A stretch of 64,000 bases of DNA. It comes from Lotus japonicus (taxonomy: Eukaryota; Streptophyta; Magnoliopsida; Fabales; Fabaceae). Both the position numbers and the translations under genes were made by a program. The notes beneath the pieces were generated by a model. It was not told where the DNA came from. It made no database searches and worked only from the letters and a program-made list of their open reading frames with translations. The stretch spans positions 45,560,066 to 45,624,065 of the forward strand of contig NC_080042.1 in NCBI RefSeq assembly GCF_012489685.1. The letters run 5' to 3'. This document shows, piece by piece, positions 22,810 through 34,855 of this stretch; the first letter of the stretch is position 1, and the number at the start of each line of letters is the position of its first letter.

Positions 22810-22818
22810 ATACTTATA

Positions 22819-23615
22819 TTCAAGTATGGACATATAGTATGGACGTATAGCAGCCAGAGATGCACATGGGTCAGGTAAACTAATGAAACCGCTTAACCCA
22901 ACATTATTTCAATGGTACAAATATGGGTTGAATTAGGTAAATAGGTCTATCAGATGAATTTTCTTAAAATTCAGTTGTCTTTAAATTGGATATCAGATTC
23001 CATAATAATTTATTTAACTCAACCCAAAATCCAATCATATAATAATATATTATTATTAATTGTATATTTTTAATAATTTTAATTTTTACCTAAGCTACTA
23101 GTAGGGTATATGATTTATGAAAAGTTGAAGTCTTACTACTTAAGGGATTTTTAGGAGACTAAGAGACTAATATGTTTGTAATTATTTCTCATATTTAAAT
23201 ACTTAAAGTACTTATTTAGTTATGTGTTGTAGTATGGATGTGTGTAGACTAGTTATGAATTTATGATGTATTGACCTGTGGGGGACTTGAAGTACTTGTT
23301 TTTAAATATTTTCTAGATTTATTTTAATTTTAATATTGACGATCCAATCAATCTGTCTAACCCAATTCGAAGATTGTCAGATTGGGTTGATTCAGATCTA
23401 CAGGTGAAAATTTACAAAATCCAACCCAACCCAACCTAAACATTTTTGATCCGTTTAAATTCTAATTAGCCCAAAATTTTTTTCAACCCAACCTATGTAC
23501 AGTCCAAACAGTAGCTCAGTCACTCATAAAAAAGCCATAAAAGACTGTTTAATAATTTTTATGAGAGTTGAAAACTGTATCATTAATTATTTATTTAAGT
23601 GACAAAGTTTTAAAC
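22819..23615. other. A+T-rich intergenic DNA
   Basis: No coding signal. The stretch 22870-23500 has repeated AACCCAA/CAACCCAA motifs on both strands, typical of an old degraded transposon, but no ends or TSD could be fixed. Confidence 0.35.
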
Positions 23616-23617
23616 TA

Positions 23618-23923
23618 CTCCCTCCGTTCCTAAATATAAGACCTAGTTTCAAAATTTTGAAGTTCCTAAATATAAGACCTAGTTACAATAATCTAACAAA
23701 AGGTTTTGTACTCTTCCATTTTTACCCTCCACATTAATGATATGTTTTCAATTCCCAAGTTTTGATTACCACTTACCATTAATTAGTGAGAGAAAATGAC
23801 AAAGGGTAAATATGGAGGAATGTATGCATTTTTAAAAAACCAATACACTAATTGAACACATTTAATGTTTTCTTAATAAGCGCAATTTTTTATATTAGGT
23901 CTTATATTTAGGAACGGAGAGAA
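23618..23923. mobile_element. Stowaway-like MITE
   Basis: The left terminus CTCCCTCCGTTCCTAAATAT and the inverted right terminus (TATTTAGGAACGGAGAGAA) carry the CTCCCTCCGT signature, with TA on both sides. The motif CCTAAATATAAGACCTAGTT occurs twice at the left end (a 38-bp duplication). It is 306 bp and non-coding. Confidence 0.85.
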
Positions 23924-23925
23924 TA

Positions 23926-24960
23926 CTACGCAAACATATTTAGTTAGTTTCAAACTTCTTTGGTTAAAAAAAATTTCTTTAGTTAATTTATTGAAATGCA
24001 TTGACAAAATTCAATAATAATTTGCTGATAGCGATTCAACATGGATTGGGCATTTGGACTCCACTAGGCGATATTTTTATATATTTAATAAAAAATAACA
24101 ATTAATCAACGATGGGATGGAAATTGAGATATTATTAATTAATTAATTAATGACTATGTCACTCGCTCATATCATATGCGTCCACGATACCTCCTCAATA
24201 GTCACACTAACGACTTCCCTTTTTCACGACGTTGTTTGTCTCACCTGGGGATTGGCCCACAACTGTGTGTAACCAGAGACTGACACGTATGACATGTTGG
24301 TACGAGTGCATGTGACACTTGGCGTGTTCTTGAGAGTTTTACTCTTTTGTTATTGGCTAGTGCTGGTCGTTTCAATTCCAATCCCAATGTCTCCCACTTT
24401 TCTTTATTTTTTCCTTTTTGTATTTGGATGTGCACTGATTAATCCAGTCACACCTTCATTGCAAAAAGAAGCAAAAGTCACAACTTCCTTTAACATATGA
24501 AATTTTGTATCAATTTGATTATTTGAACACTTCAACACATTAATATGATTGACTCTTTTTCAAAAATTCAACTCATCATTTTGGACTGAAAATGAGTAAA
24601 GTAATTCATTCATTTTTGCAATGAATAACCACACCGATGAGTGACTCTTTGTTTTAGTGAGTGACTTTCTCATTTTATTGATATTTTTACTGTAATGCAC
24701 GATTTTTCAGGTGGATGATCACCAACAATTGTAGGTGATTCACACTTTTATACATATTAGACACACCTTTTGGCGATTCATGTATTTGTTCCGCCGGGTT
24801 GACAATTCATATATTTCTTATGTTGGCAATTTGTGTATACTTTGGCACATACTCAAGTTAGCATATATCTTAGGGAGATTAATTAACGTGAGCACTTTTA
24901 TAAATAATGGATTGAAATTTTAATAATAATAATAATATGTTGATTCTATATGCTGAATTT
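23926..24960. other. Intergenic DNA, including a probable LTR of the decayed Copia at 25 kb
   Basis: No gene recognised. Short overlapping ORFs on both strands at 24241-24500 have no similarity I can name. The DNA just below 24970 should be the 3' LTR of the minus-strand Copia, beginning TGTTGGAATAAAATTC on the minus strand. Its far end could not be fixed. Confidence 0.35.
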
Positions 24961-24961
24961 T

Positions 24962-25900
24962 ATTCCAACAATCTCTCAGTAGGTCACATATATAACTTAA
25001 AAAAGTGTATTTAACTCTATGAGTTCAAAAAGTTGTCATTATCAACATAAGGTACACACAATTTGGTCTATTGACTGCATCAATATAGAATCAAAGAGTG
25101 ATCACTTATACTAACACAGTCAAACACATAGATCAGTCATGGGCGCATAGCATGTGACAATTACATGCAATGTGAGTGGCTCTCCTACCTTATATTCATC
25201 TCAATGTATTCGACGAATATTTTTTTCACTCTGCAAGTTTTTCTTCTAAAACTGTTTATTTGTTGTCATAATATAATTTTATTGGTCTTTCTATATTTTC
25301 CAATATTGTAGCCTAGTGACAAAATTTGTAACCACAATTTTTAGTTAGATGTCCCATAGCATACTACAGATACTGGAGTAATTAATAAACTACGAGTCTC
25401 TTTTGCTATCCAATTGTCCATCCCAAAATTATTTAAATATCATCCTAGAATACATACCATGTATGGAATATCCATATGAGTACAAACTTGAGCATACTTA
25501 AAACTCTCAATAGATGACGTCTTTAGTGGACCTTTAAAATCCTTTAATTTAAGGTTATATTTAGGGCAATAACTGAGACTAAATTTATCACCTTTGAAAA
25601 TAAGGGTATAAAAAAGATCATTATTCCCACTAAACTTAATCTCATTGAACTTTTGACACTCACAATTATAAATGATGTTTATCTCAAAACCAAATGAGAT
25701 GACTACTTGATGAAATCTATAATATTATTATTTAGAAACTTGCTTAAGTCCAAAGATGAATTTTATTGATTTGCAAACCATCTTCTTTGGGTCGCCTAAA
25801 CCATTGTTTTCAAGATGCGACTTATGTATTTTCATCAATGTCACCACTGAGAAACATTATTTGACATCCATCTTATGAAGTTCAAGAATCATGTATAAGA
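24962..25900 (-). pseudogene. Decayed Copia pol (RT to RNase H region)
   Basis: Read on the minus strand, 25895-25740 gives a degraded RT segment: MDVK, then LSGDID in place of LNGDL, then PKKMVCK and FIFGLKQVS. Next come SFGFE, GNNDLF and a YAQVCTHMDIPYMV-like stretch equivalent to the 'YAQVCTRPDIA' region near 25500-25450. Stops and frameshifts are frequent. A polypurine-like tract followed by TGTTGGAAT (24985-24962) marks the start of the 3' LTR. This is an old, immobile copy. Confidence 0.7.
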
Positions 25901-27479
25901 CTAGTACCATGATTGACCAAAAAGAGTGTTTCATGGATAACAGAGAGAAAGTTTTTCTAAAGTCAAACAATCCTATTGAGTATAGCCCTGAGATTTTGGT
26001 TTGATAATGAGATGAGTTCGTAAACTTTATTGTCTAATATAAACCAATGTATTATAAAATCGGACCAACCGAACAGTCCGAACTGTTTGACCGGGAACGT
26101 TGCTTGAGCTGATTCATTCCTTGAACATAACCGAAACTCATCAAAACTGGTGGAGAACCAGTAAAGCCAGTGAGAACCGGCATTCAAACGGTCTAAACCG
26201 GTTCGATCCAAACAAGTTTAACTGTAATTGATTAGCCTGTGTGGATGCTAAACGTGTTGGGAAGGGAGAAGAGTGGATGGTGGGTGGCAGAAGAAAGAGA
26301 GGAGATGGAGAGGAAGGAATGAACTTTCGAAGGGTGGTGCCCTTCTCTCAACATCGCCGAGTTACAAAACTTGACGGTCTCCAGTCTCCACTGTAAAAAT
26401 GCTTTGCTGCAAAAGAACCGGGCAAGAGAAAAAGGTAAATTATTTTTTTGCGTAAGAGAAAAAGGCAAACTAAAGCTAGGGATGTAGCGTTTAATTTCCT
26501 CAGTAAAGGCCCAAAATGCGTAAGAGCCCATGTGCAAGTATGCAGGTTTTTTTTTTAACTCTACCATTCCTTAAACGAAAACATGTGCGATTTTTTGGAC
26601 CAACATTCTTTTTCTAGTTTCTTATTTTTTCAAAAAACCACAAATGTTTCTTTTCAACTTTTTTCAGCGATGAAAAAAGCACAAATGTTGTTAGTTTTTT
26701 TTTTAAAGAACTTTCAACATTCTTCAACCATCAATGCATAGTTTTATCCCAATTTGATCATTGAACCTTAAATTGGTGTTTTGAACGGCTCAATAATCAA
26801 CCCAATTTTGAGAACATTGAAATAAATTGATACTGCAAGTTTATTTCTCAACCCATTTTTTAGAATTAAAGCCTTGCATGACTTGATAGAGATTGATTAG
26901 ATCATTCTCCATAATTCCACAATCTTCATCATTGTTCCGGTATAGAGCCAATAACTCGAGTTTCTAAGAGCTCGAGAGTCAAGAAGCTAGAGAGCGAGGG
27001 AGAATAACAAAATTGGTAAAATATGAGAGAGATCTCCTGCTGCGTGGGTAGGTGCTCCTTATTTATATTTGGGTTTTGACCCGTTTGGGTCATGGGTCGC
27101 CCGACCCATAATTTACACGAGTATTGACCAGCCCACTATGTAACAAATTCGGTCCGCCCATATCAGACCACAAACCCACAAGACACTAAGACTTAAAAAA
27201 CTTTAAGGCGTAGGGTGTCTTTTGGTAAGCCCACAATTGATTAATTCGCTCTTCTAATGCTAAAATAACAACAGGCGCGTAGGCTCCAACTCAGAATCAA
27301 AAAGTACAAAATACAAAAGCCGACATAAGAAAAAACACTTTTGTTCCTCTGACCTTACTTCCAAACCCCTGCCTCATTATCACGTGCAGAGGTATTATTA
27401 CCATGATTGCCTGCGCTTCCTGAAGTCATCGCCACTTGCTCTTGTCACTTCAATAGCAATGCAATCAAAACATTTTGAA
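25901..27479. other. Intergenic or retroelement-flanking DNA
   Basis: No gene supported. At 26050-26230 there are many CCGGT/ACCGG/AACCGG motifs in both orientations, suggesting a degraded foldback element. The 111-codon minus frame at 26567-26232 is unrecognised. DNA at about 26940-27400 (including GACCCGTTTGGGTC near 27077) may belong to the 3' LTR of the minus-strand Tat-like element, but the matching 5' LTR is not in the window. Confidence 0.35.
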
Positions 27480-27751
27480 ACTCAAAAAAATAAAGTGAAG
27501 CAATCCTTACCATTAAGGTCATGCGGTGAATAAAACTCCACCAACGCATTAAATGAGAGAAAAAATTCAAATTGAAAAGACATGCTTTGAAATGAAAAGA
27601 CATGACCCTTCCCCCCCCCAATACGTTTCACCTCTGACATCAATTCGCTTGATTGAAGCGAAACGTTTTGATCCAATGACCCTGATTCTCCATGTTAGAA
27701 CACGCGTCTGATACCCTTCATTCCCAAACTTTATACCTAAGAACAATCCCT

Positions 27752-27755
<4 letters not shown>

Positions 27756-27789
<34 letters not shown>
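27756..27789. repeat. (TA)n microsatellite
   Basis: A pure TA run lies 5' of the antisense ORF of the Tat-like element, at a position where it could double as a TATA region. Confidence 0.85.
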
Positions 27790-27790
<1 letters not shown>

Positions 27791-28215
27791 CCATTTTCAC
27801 TGCTATTAAACTTACTGCTCTCTCCACAAAACATCAAATTTCAATTTTTCAAAGCTTGTGAGAATCAAAGCAAAGGTTTTTCGCATTCTGTCGAAGAACT
27901 TCAAGTCTTCATTCAAGATTTTTCTAGAAGTAACCCGTAAGTTCCTCTGTTCTTACTACTTTTTTCCTTTAATTTCCTTAGGACCTGGATTTTGTCTGTT
28001 CTCATGGCTACCAATATAATACTCTTTTACAAACTTAAACTTGAAAACCCAGAATTATTCCTATGCATTATACATTTTATGACCCGACTTAGATTTCTTC
28101 TTTTATCACTATATGAACATAAATGAAAATCATCTTTCTGGGAAAAACACAAAGTCTTGACCTTTCCGTCTTATAACTCAAATCTTCCTTCCTAATTTCA
28201 AGAGTCCTCTGAAAA
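27790..28215 (+). promoter_or_regulatory. Leader and possible intron upstream of the antisense retroelement ORF
   Basis: Downstream of the (TA)n tract is a CT/A-rich leader (27800-27940), a good 5' splice site (CCC/GTAAGTTCC, about 27938) and possible acceptors up to TTTCAAG/AG just before the ATG at 28216. It reads like a promoter with a leader intron driving an independent transcript opposite to the retroelement. This is inferred from sequence shape only. Confidence 0.35.
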
Positions 28216-28982
28216 ATGGCTGGCAATCGAACCCGTAGAACTCCTAGCATTGCTAATTCCCCTGACCTCGCTGTCTCCTTATGGGTTGTTCGTAAAGTTA
28301 GCACCAAATTTTCTAAATTTTCCAACACTCAAAATGAAATGGAATTAATCACCAACAACAACTTTCGTTCTTATGGGAACGACGTTTACTTGGACATAAT
28401 CCCCTTTGCTCATGACGAGCCTCGTTGTTTTGGAAAACCAAATGATAAAGGCAAAAACTTCACCTACTTTTATGAAAACATCTTCTCAAATTTAGAATAC
28501 ACCTTGCCCCCATCTGATTTCACTTGCTCTATTCTCACCCTTCTAAACATTGCTCCCACTCAAATTCACTAAAATAGTTGGGCCTATTTGAAGGAGTCTG
28601 AACTTTTATGCATCTGCTAGGGATAGTACCTACATGCAATAGGTTTTTCTATTTCTTTGAAACCAGAGGAAAGAGTGTGAAAGCTGATAACATTTCTCTT
28701 GCCTTTGCACGCGGGCGTGGGTTGTTTTCACTGTTTAGGAGCAATTATAAGCAGTGGAAAAGGAAGTTTTTTAAACTGAAAGAGACTGAAAAATGTAGGG
28801 ATGTTTTCTACTTTAACGATAGGAGCCTAAGATTTCCCTTTTATTGGTCTGACCAATCGGAAGTCATATACAAAATGACAGAAGATTCTTTGACTGTAGA
28901 AGAAATGGTAGACTGCAAGTTTCTGTCTACCATTGATCTAAAGAAGAAGGATAAAGAAGAAGGCGACGAGGAAATCCACTAA
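28216..28982 (+). pseudogene. Antisense extra ORF of a Tat-like element ('putative gypsy type transposon' domain)
   Basis: The ATG opens a 118-codon frame (28216-28572). A TAA sits where a Pro codon is expected in the conserved 'APTQLHPNSWAYL' region (here PTQIH, stop, NSWAYLK). After a further frameshift near 28606 the frame continues to 28982 (GIVPTCNRFFYFFE..., basic middle, EEGDEE end). The pattern matches the plant 'putative gypsy type transposon' family, whose function is unknown. Extra ORFs, some antisense and downstream of pol, are known in Tat-lineage elements, and this one lies downstream of integrase on the opposite strand. One nonsense codon and one frameshift make it a broken copy. 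Confidence 0.65.
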
Positions 28983-29966
28983 CCCCTCAGTTTCTACCCC
29001 GAAAAGTGTTTAAGTGTTCTCCTGTTTTGCTTTCCCCATGTTTGCATTTCGTTTTCCTTGCCAACGTTTTACCCTTTGAATTCTAGTTTCTCCTATGTTT
29101 TTCCCTACCTAGTGTATTGCTTTGTTCAACTTAATATAACTATGTTTGCAATTCATGTTATTTGTTCTTTTATCTTCAACTTCACAAATGCTTACAAGTA
29201 TCTATTCTCTGCCAACACTTTAGTTCTCAACTAAACCTAAAACATAAGCTCTAAGGTTTCTAAATACCAAAAAACTTAGAAAATTCGTAATAAAGTTAAA
29301 TGACATGGAGCAAACTTACTTTCACCTTTGAACTCGTAAGTTAATCCACGCGTTACCTTCTAGTTCTTTGCAAAAGAAATCTCATTCAATCAACTATTCT
29401 TTGAATTCATAAGGCTTTTGAAATTTGAACTTAATCAAAAAATTTAACCAAAACTTTAATTTCTGGCTTAAAAGACTTTGCTCACTTGGAGACTTGTGCT
29501 TAATTTGGACAAGCTTAATCCAATTAAGGTTGTGCTCATGAATTCATGGTCAAACGCTCTAGTTTTAAGAGACCTACTCTTGTCTCAATTGTCTGGCATC
29601 GCCCAATTGATAGACCTAAGTTAATAAATTATACAAAACATGCTGAAAAAGCAACACTCTAAAGGTTATGCCTCGTTAAAAAATCTCCCGCCTGGGATAG
29701 AGAAAATAGTGCATACGTGTTATTCATTATATAATGTGCAATGCCTCGTTAAAAACTCCCCCTTTTCGGGTAGAGAAAAGAGCACATCACACTAAGTCTT
29801 AACACAAAAACGTAGTCTCTGGACAAACATAAAACGAAACACACATAGTCTTCACAACATAACAGACAACTAACTGTATAGCAACAAATGCAACTAATAA
29901 ATAACACATGGCTTGGCAAATCAACTGTAGTAGTAATGGAGATGCTGGGTGTTCAAAGCTCTAGGA
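28983..29966. other. Non-coding 3' region of the Tat-like element
   Basis: No ORF. It lies between the end of integrase and the antisense ORF. Two near-copies of ATGCCTCGTTAAAAA followed by CTCCC and a GGGATAGAGAAAA-like block, about 80 bp apart (29660-29790), are its only visible structure. Confidence 0.5.
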
Positions 29967-29969
29967 ATT

Positions 29970-31973
29970 ATTCGTCTTGACAACTCCTCCAAAATGTACG
30001 AATCTTGTCCCAAGTCTCGCGGAATCCTGTATGGAAATTCCTAGTTTGGTGATAGCTTCGAATCATCGGGCCCCTTAGCCTTTCTTCGCAGGACCAGATT
30101 GCCAACCTGCCTGTTCCTAGGGACGTCTCTAGAATTATATCGCCTTTGAGACCTCTGTTTAACAACTTCCTGCCTTAGACGAACCTCTACTTGCACTTCT
30201 TCTTCTAGATTCAAATCCACCTTCATGTTCTTATTGTTTTGATTTTCATCATAGGTTGCCACTCTGAATGTCATGTCCTGAATCTCCATTGGGATCATTG
30301 CATCCACCCCATAAGTAAGTTTGAAAGGAGTCTCACCAGTAGTGGATTGCGGGGTTGTGTTGTAAGCCCATACTACAGTTATCAATTCATCAGCCCACAA
30401 TTCTCTTGCTTCGCCCGGACGCTTCTTAATGCCATTCAGAATCACCTTGTTAGCAGCTTCAATTTGCCAATTTGATTAGGGATGCTCAACAGAAGCAAAC
30501 CTTATTTCAATTCCCATCTCCGCGCAAAAATCCTTAACCACTCTGCTTGTGAATTGAGTACCATTGTCTGAGGCAATCGTGGCTGGAACACAAAACTTAC
30601 AAACCAATTTTCTCCAATAAATTTTTTTAACTTTTTCAAGTGTGATCTTCGCCATTGATTCCGCTTCAATCCATTTTGTGAAATAGTCTACTGCCACAAA
30701 AAAAAATCTGACTTGTGCACCTGCTGGAGTAAATGGTCCATAAATATCTACGCCGCACATCGCAAAAGGCCACGAAGAACTCATGGAACTAAGAACCTCT
30801 AGTGGTGATTTGTGCAGATCAGCATAAACCTGACACTTCTCACAGTTATTCACGTACTCCATACAATCTTTCCTCAGAGTTGGCCAATAAAATCCTGCCC
30901 TCAAAACCTTTGTTGCCAGAGATCTTCCGCCCACATGGCTTGCACAAACTCCATCATGGACTTCAAACATAATTTTGTCATCCTCTTCATTAGTAACACA
31001 CTTGAGCAACGGAATGCCAACGCCCCTTCTGTACAACTTATCACCAAGGATTACGTAATGGCTCGCCTCTTGAACCTGATCTTTAGTAAATGTTATTAGG
31101 TCTGCCCCTTCTGCCTCTAAGCAAGTTCGAGTGCGATCCATCCAGTTCTGATCCACTGCACCCAAAACCATCACAGTAGTTTCCTCGCCAATACTTGGAC
31201 TCTTTAATGTTTCTTGAATCACTAACTTGTTGTTCCCTAGTTTCTTGGTGCTTGCCAACTTTGAAAGTATGTCAGCCCTCATATTTTCTTCTCTTGACAC
31301 ATGGCCAACTTGTACCTTAACAAATTTCTTCATCAAAGCTCGCGTCTTCTCCAGGTACTTGGAAAGTTGAGCGTCCTTCGCTTGATATTCCCCCTGAATC
31401 TGATTGGAAATCATCTGAGAATCCGTTTTAAGCAAAAGGTGGCGTATATCCATCTCAATGGCTAGGCACAACCCCGCTATGATCGCCTCATACTCTGCTT
31501 GATTATTACTTGCTTTAAAATCAAACTTCAAAGACTGCTAAATTGTCACACCGCCAGACCCTTCCAACACCACACCAGCTCCACTAACTTTCATGTTTAA
31601 CGATCTATCAACAAATAAGACGCAGTTCCTTTCTTCATCAATCTTTTCCTCAGGAGACATTTCATTAACGAAATATACTAAAGCTTGTGCCTGGACTTGT
31701 CCTTTTTTCTCAAATGTTATGCCAGATTCAGACAATTCAACGGCCTAGGAAACCATTCGCCCTGCTAAATCTGGCTTTTGTAACAGAAAATCAGTCTTGA
31801 CCTTAATTTGAAAACCTTGAAAATAAGGTCGCAATTTCCGAGCAGAAATAATAAGGGCAAAATATGCTTTTTCTATCCTCTGATACCTTACCTCCGCCCC
31901 ATGGAAAGCGTGGCTTATAAAATATATTATTCTAAGTTCATCCTTGCTTTCTTGCAACAACACTATGAAGGTA
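29970..31973 (-). pseudogene. Tat-like pol: RNase H and integrase
   Basis: Read on the minus strand: RNase H text (AEVRYQRIEKAYFALI, KPDLAGRMVS), then a second RNase H-like domain (NNQAEYEAIIAGL, LKTDSQMI, REENMRADILSKLAS), then integrase with a zinc-binding His/Cys set (H-x5-H, NCEKCQ). The integrase core has acidic residues in GVDIYGP, SDNGTQF and IEAANK. In-frame stops lie after GRMVS, after GGVTI, in SVEHP-stop-SN just before the catalytic Glu, and before EFPYRIP. The element therefore cannot make an intact integrase. Confidence 0.85.
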
Positions 31974-33190
31974 TGAAAAACGGTAGAAAGGGGGGGGGGT
32001 TTGAATAACGTTTTCAAGATAAAGCTTCCACCTTAAAGATTTTGACAAATCTTTCGAGAACTTAAGTGCTAAAGATAAGAGATAGAAAAGCACACAAGGA
32101 TTTTATCCTGGTTCACTTGATAAATCACTCAAGCTACTCCAGTCCACCCGTTAAGGTGATTTCCTCCTTCTTAGAATGAAGGCAATCCACTAATCAGGTA
32201 AGAGTTACAACTGCACTTGAAACCTACAAGTGACTAACAATTACACTGACTTAGCTCACACTAAGATTCACTCTCTTAGTCTTCTCTAGGATCCGATCAA
32301 CCTTGATCTCCTAAAGGAACTAAACAAACTGTTTATCAAAGAATTGTTTACAAGAGATTTGCTTCTAAAAAGCTAATAGTAAACTCAATGAATTTCAGAT
32401 GAAAGAAAGCTTAGAAGAATTTGAATTTGTCTTGCGCGTATGTGAATGCTTCTAGCCGCTTCTTTCAGTCTTCAGCCTCTTTATATACTCCAAGGATTAG
32501 GGTTGAGCGTTGCATGGAAAATGCTACCGTTGGAGGGCAGTTCTGGAAAATCCAGCTTCTGCTATGTCTGAGACTGTTAGGTAGGTCGTCAGGGAGGTAC
32601 AGTTGCTTTTGTACTTGGATAGCGACTTGACCTTTAAACCTAGGAGACTTCTGATCAGGGGAATGCTTCATATTGGAACTTGTGAAGCCGGTTGATCAGA
32701 GTCAGAGGGAAAGCCCAGATCCTCTGACCATTGTTTCTTCTGATTCTGAACTCAGAGGGAAGAACATGGTCTTCAGAGTATCTTGCTTCTGGACATCGGA
32801 ATTTCACTAATCAGCTTCTGGATCTTCAGAGTCTTCTACACCATCAGAATATCTGAGCCTTCAGTGTTTCTTGGTTATCAGACTTTCTGGATCTTCAGAA
32901 CTTCTAGTGACTGAGTCCACATCAGAGTTTGTATAACTTCAGAACTTCTGAAGCTTTTCCACTGTTCATACTGAACATGGTGAATGCGAAAGCGTTGCTT
33001 GGGTCGCTCTTTAACACAGTGCTTCTGATTTGTGTGAGATTGAGTTGAGGTCAGAGCCTGTAAATAGCACACTCAGAAAAACACGTTAGAGTACCACAAT
33101 TGTTCATATCAAAAGGTTAACTTGTAATCATCAAAACATAGAGTTGTACTACTAGATCAAAACTTGATCTTACACACTAAACTAACAACA
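31974..33190 (-). mobile_element. Solo LTR of a SIRE-like Copia element inserted in Tat-like pol
   Basis: The minus-strand sequence runs from TGTTGTTAGTTTAG (33190) to a C-tract and CTACCGTTTTTCA (31974), with TG...CA ends and a length of 1217 bp. It is bounded on both sides by RT/RNase H coding text of the host element (KPRYSIIALYF before, LLQESKDELR after). The ends and the 'ATCCTGGTTCACTTGATAAATC' type interior resemble legume SIRE-like LTRs as I recall them. No internal domain remains, so recombination between LTRs is the likely origin. A clean TSD was not found (AGGTA against TTATC). Confidence 0.65.
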
Positions 33191-33194
33191 TTAT

Positions 33195-34855
33195 CTAATA
33201 TTGAAATATAGAGCGATAATGGAATACCTAGGCTTGGATAATATGGGAGGCTTAGATAGATGCTCCTTTAGGCGCTGAAAAGCCTCTTCACATTTTTCGG
33301 TCCACTTGAAAGCCTTGTTCTTCCTTAAACACTGGAAGAATGGTGTTGTCTTGCTCCCAAAACATGGTAGAAACCTTGATAAAGCTGCAATCCTTCCAGT
33401 TAACTTCTGCACTTTCTTGACTGAAGCTGAACTTTGCATTTCCAAGATCGCCTTGCACTTGTCAAGATTGACCTCAATTCCTCTTCTCGTGATCATAAAG
33501 CCCAAAAACTTCCCATTATGGATGTCAAATGAACATTTCTCCAGGTTGAGGCGCATGTTATGCTTTCTAATCTCTCCAAAAGCCTACGCCAAATCCAAAC
33601 ATTGAGCCATCACCTCTTTCGATTTGACCACCATGTCATCCACATATATTTCCATGTTACGCCCTACTTGATTCTCAAAGACTCTATCCATCGCTCCTAC
33701 ATTCTTAAGACCAAATGGCATAGTCTAGTAGCATTAATTTGCTTGGTTGATCATGAATGCAATCTTCTCCTCATCAGGCACATAATTTTTAATCTGATGG
33801 TACCCAAAATAGGCATCCATAATACTTAACATCCCAAATCCCGAGGCCTTATCCACCAGTTTATCTATGTTTGGAAATGGATAGGAATCCTTTGGACAAT
33901 ATTTTTTCAAATCTGTGTAGTCAGTTCACATTCGCCACTTCCCATTGCTTTTCTTTACCATAACAACATTTGCCAGCTAAGTTGGATATTTGTCTTCCCT
34001 TATGAAACCAGCTTCCAACAACTTATTAGTCTTAACTTTTACACCAACTGCCTTTTCTTCACCCATCTTCCTTTTAAACTGAGCAATTGGCTTCGCCCTT
34101 GGATTCAGAGCCCACTTGTGACTAATAAAATCCGAATCAATTCCAGAAAGATCTTGTGCGCTCCATGAAAACAAATCCATGTTCTCAGCAAGCAATTGAA
34201 CTAATTTGCTTTCCTAGCTTGAAGTCAAATTCACACCCGCTTTTAAACTTCGTTCGCCTATCACTACCTTCTCAGTTTCTTCCTCTGGTGTCATTTTATG
34301 ATCAAGAAATCCTTCATGTGGGTCTAAGCAAACTCCAACTTGATCCACTGACACTTCATACACTCGATCTCCCTTTGTCACCGCCTTCTTTCCCATGTGA
34401 CTGTACTGCTTGAAGCTCTCTAAATAACACTTACGAGCTACAACTTGATCATCCTTCAAAACTCCAACACCTCCCTTACTTAACAGATACTTAGCTGTCA
34501 AATGCCTGGTAGAAATTATCGCGCCAAGTCTATTCAAAGACGCACGCCCGATGGTACACTTGACCAGCAAAAACTTAATCGCAAAAACCTCCGCATTCTT
34601 GCCTTCACCAAACACTGTATTCAACTCAACGTATCCATACACAAACACCTTTTCTCCTGAAAATCTGACTAACGCCCCATCATAAGGAAACAAATCTGAT
34701 TCTGTCAGCCCAAGCTTTTCATAAGCATCACCATAAATTAAGTTAGCTGAACTCCCTTGGTCCAACAGAACCCTCTCAATTTCATAGTTCGCTATCTTCA
34801 ACGGGGGAGGACTAAGTACAAAACACTGGTTAATATTAGGGGACATGGGTATTAA
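33195..34855 (-). pseudogene. Tat-like pol: protease and reverse transcriptase
   Basis: From 34855 downward: an aspartic protease-like region (VLLDQGSSANLIYGDAYEKL, then FSGEKV and GRASLNRLGAI). The RT follows, with KRKMGEEK, LLEAGFIREDKYPT, a conserved core with the catalytic YVDD at 33646-33635, NLEKCSFDIHNGKFLGF and KVQKLTGRIAALSRFL. In-frame stops occur (for example after SS near 34214, in the LANVV region and after CLDLA). The first ~55 codons of the open frame above 34855 are LTR sequence of another element, so the true coding start is lost. Confidence 0.85.

Larger units (their letters stand above)
27480..34855 (-). mobile_element. Ty3/gypsy retrotransposon, Tat-like lineage, decayed
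   Basis: In minus-strand order it has protease, RT, RNase H and integrase, then a long non-coding stretch, then an ORF on the opposite strand. The protease-to-linker text (VLLDQGSSANLIY, RLGAIISTRHL, KGGVGVLKDDQ) is of the kind seen in Tat/Ogre-lineage elements. Gag and the 5' LTR are missing: the upstream end abuts a Copia-type LTR fragment near 34855. Several in-frame stops make it non-functional. A solo LTR (31974-33190) interrupts it. A repeated ATGCCTCGTTAAAAA block at about 29665 and 29740 is part of its non-coding 3' region. The 3' LTR was not delimited. Confidence 0.75.

Noticed and set aside
28216..28982. ORF at 28216 as a host gene
   Set aside because: Its text matches a transposon-associated family and it sits in the 3' part of a Tat-like element.
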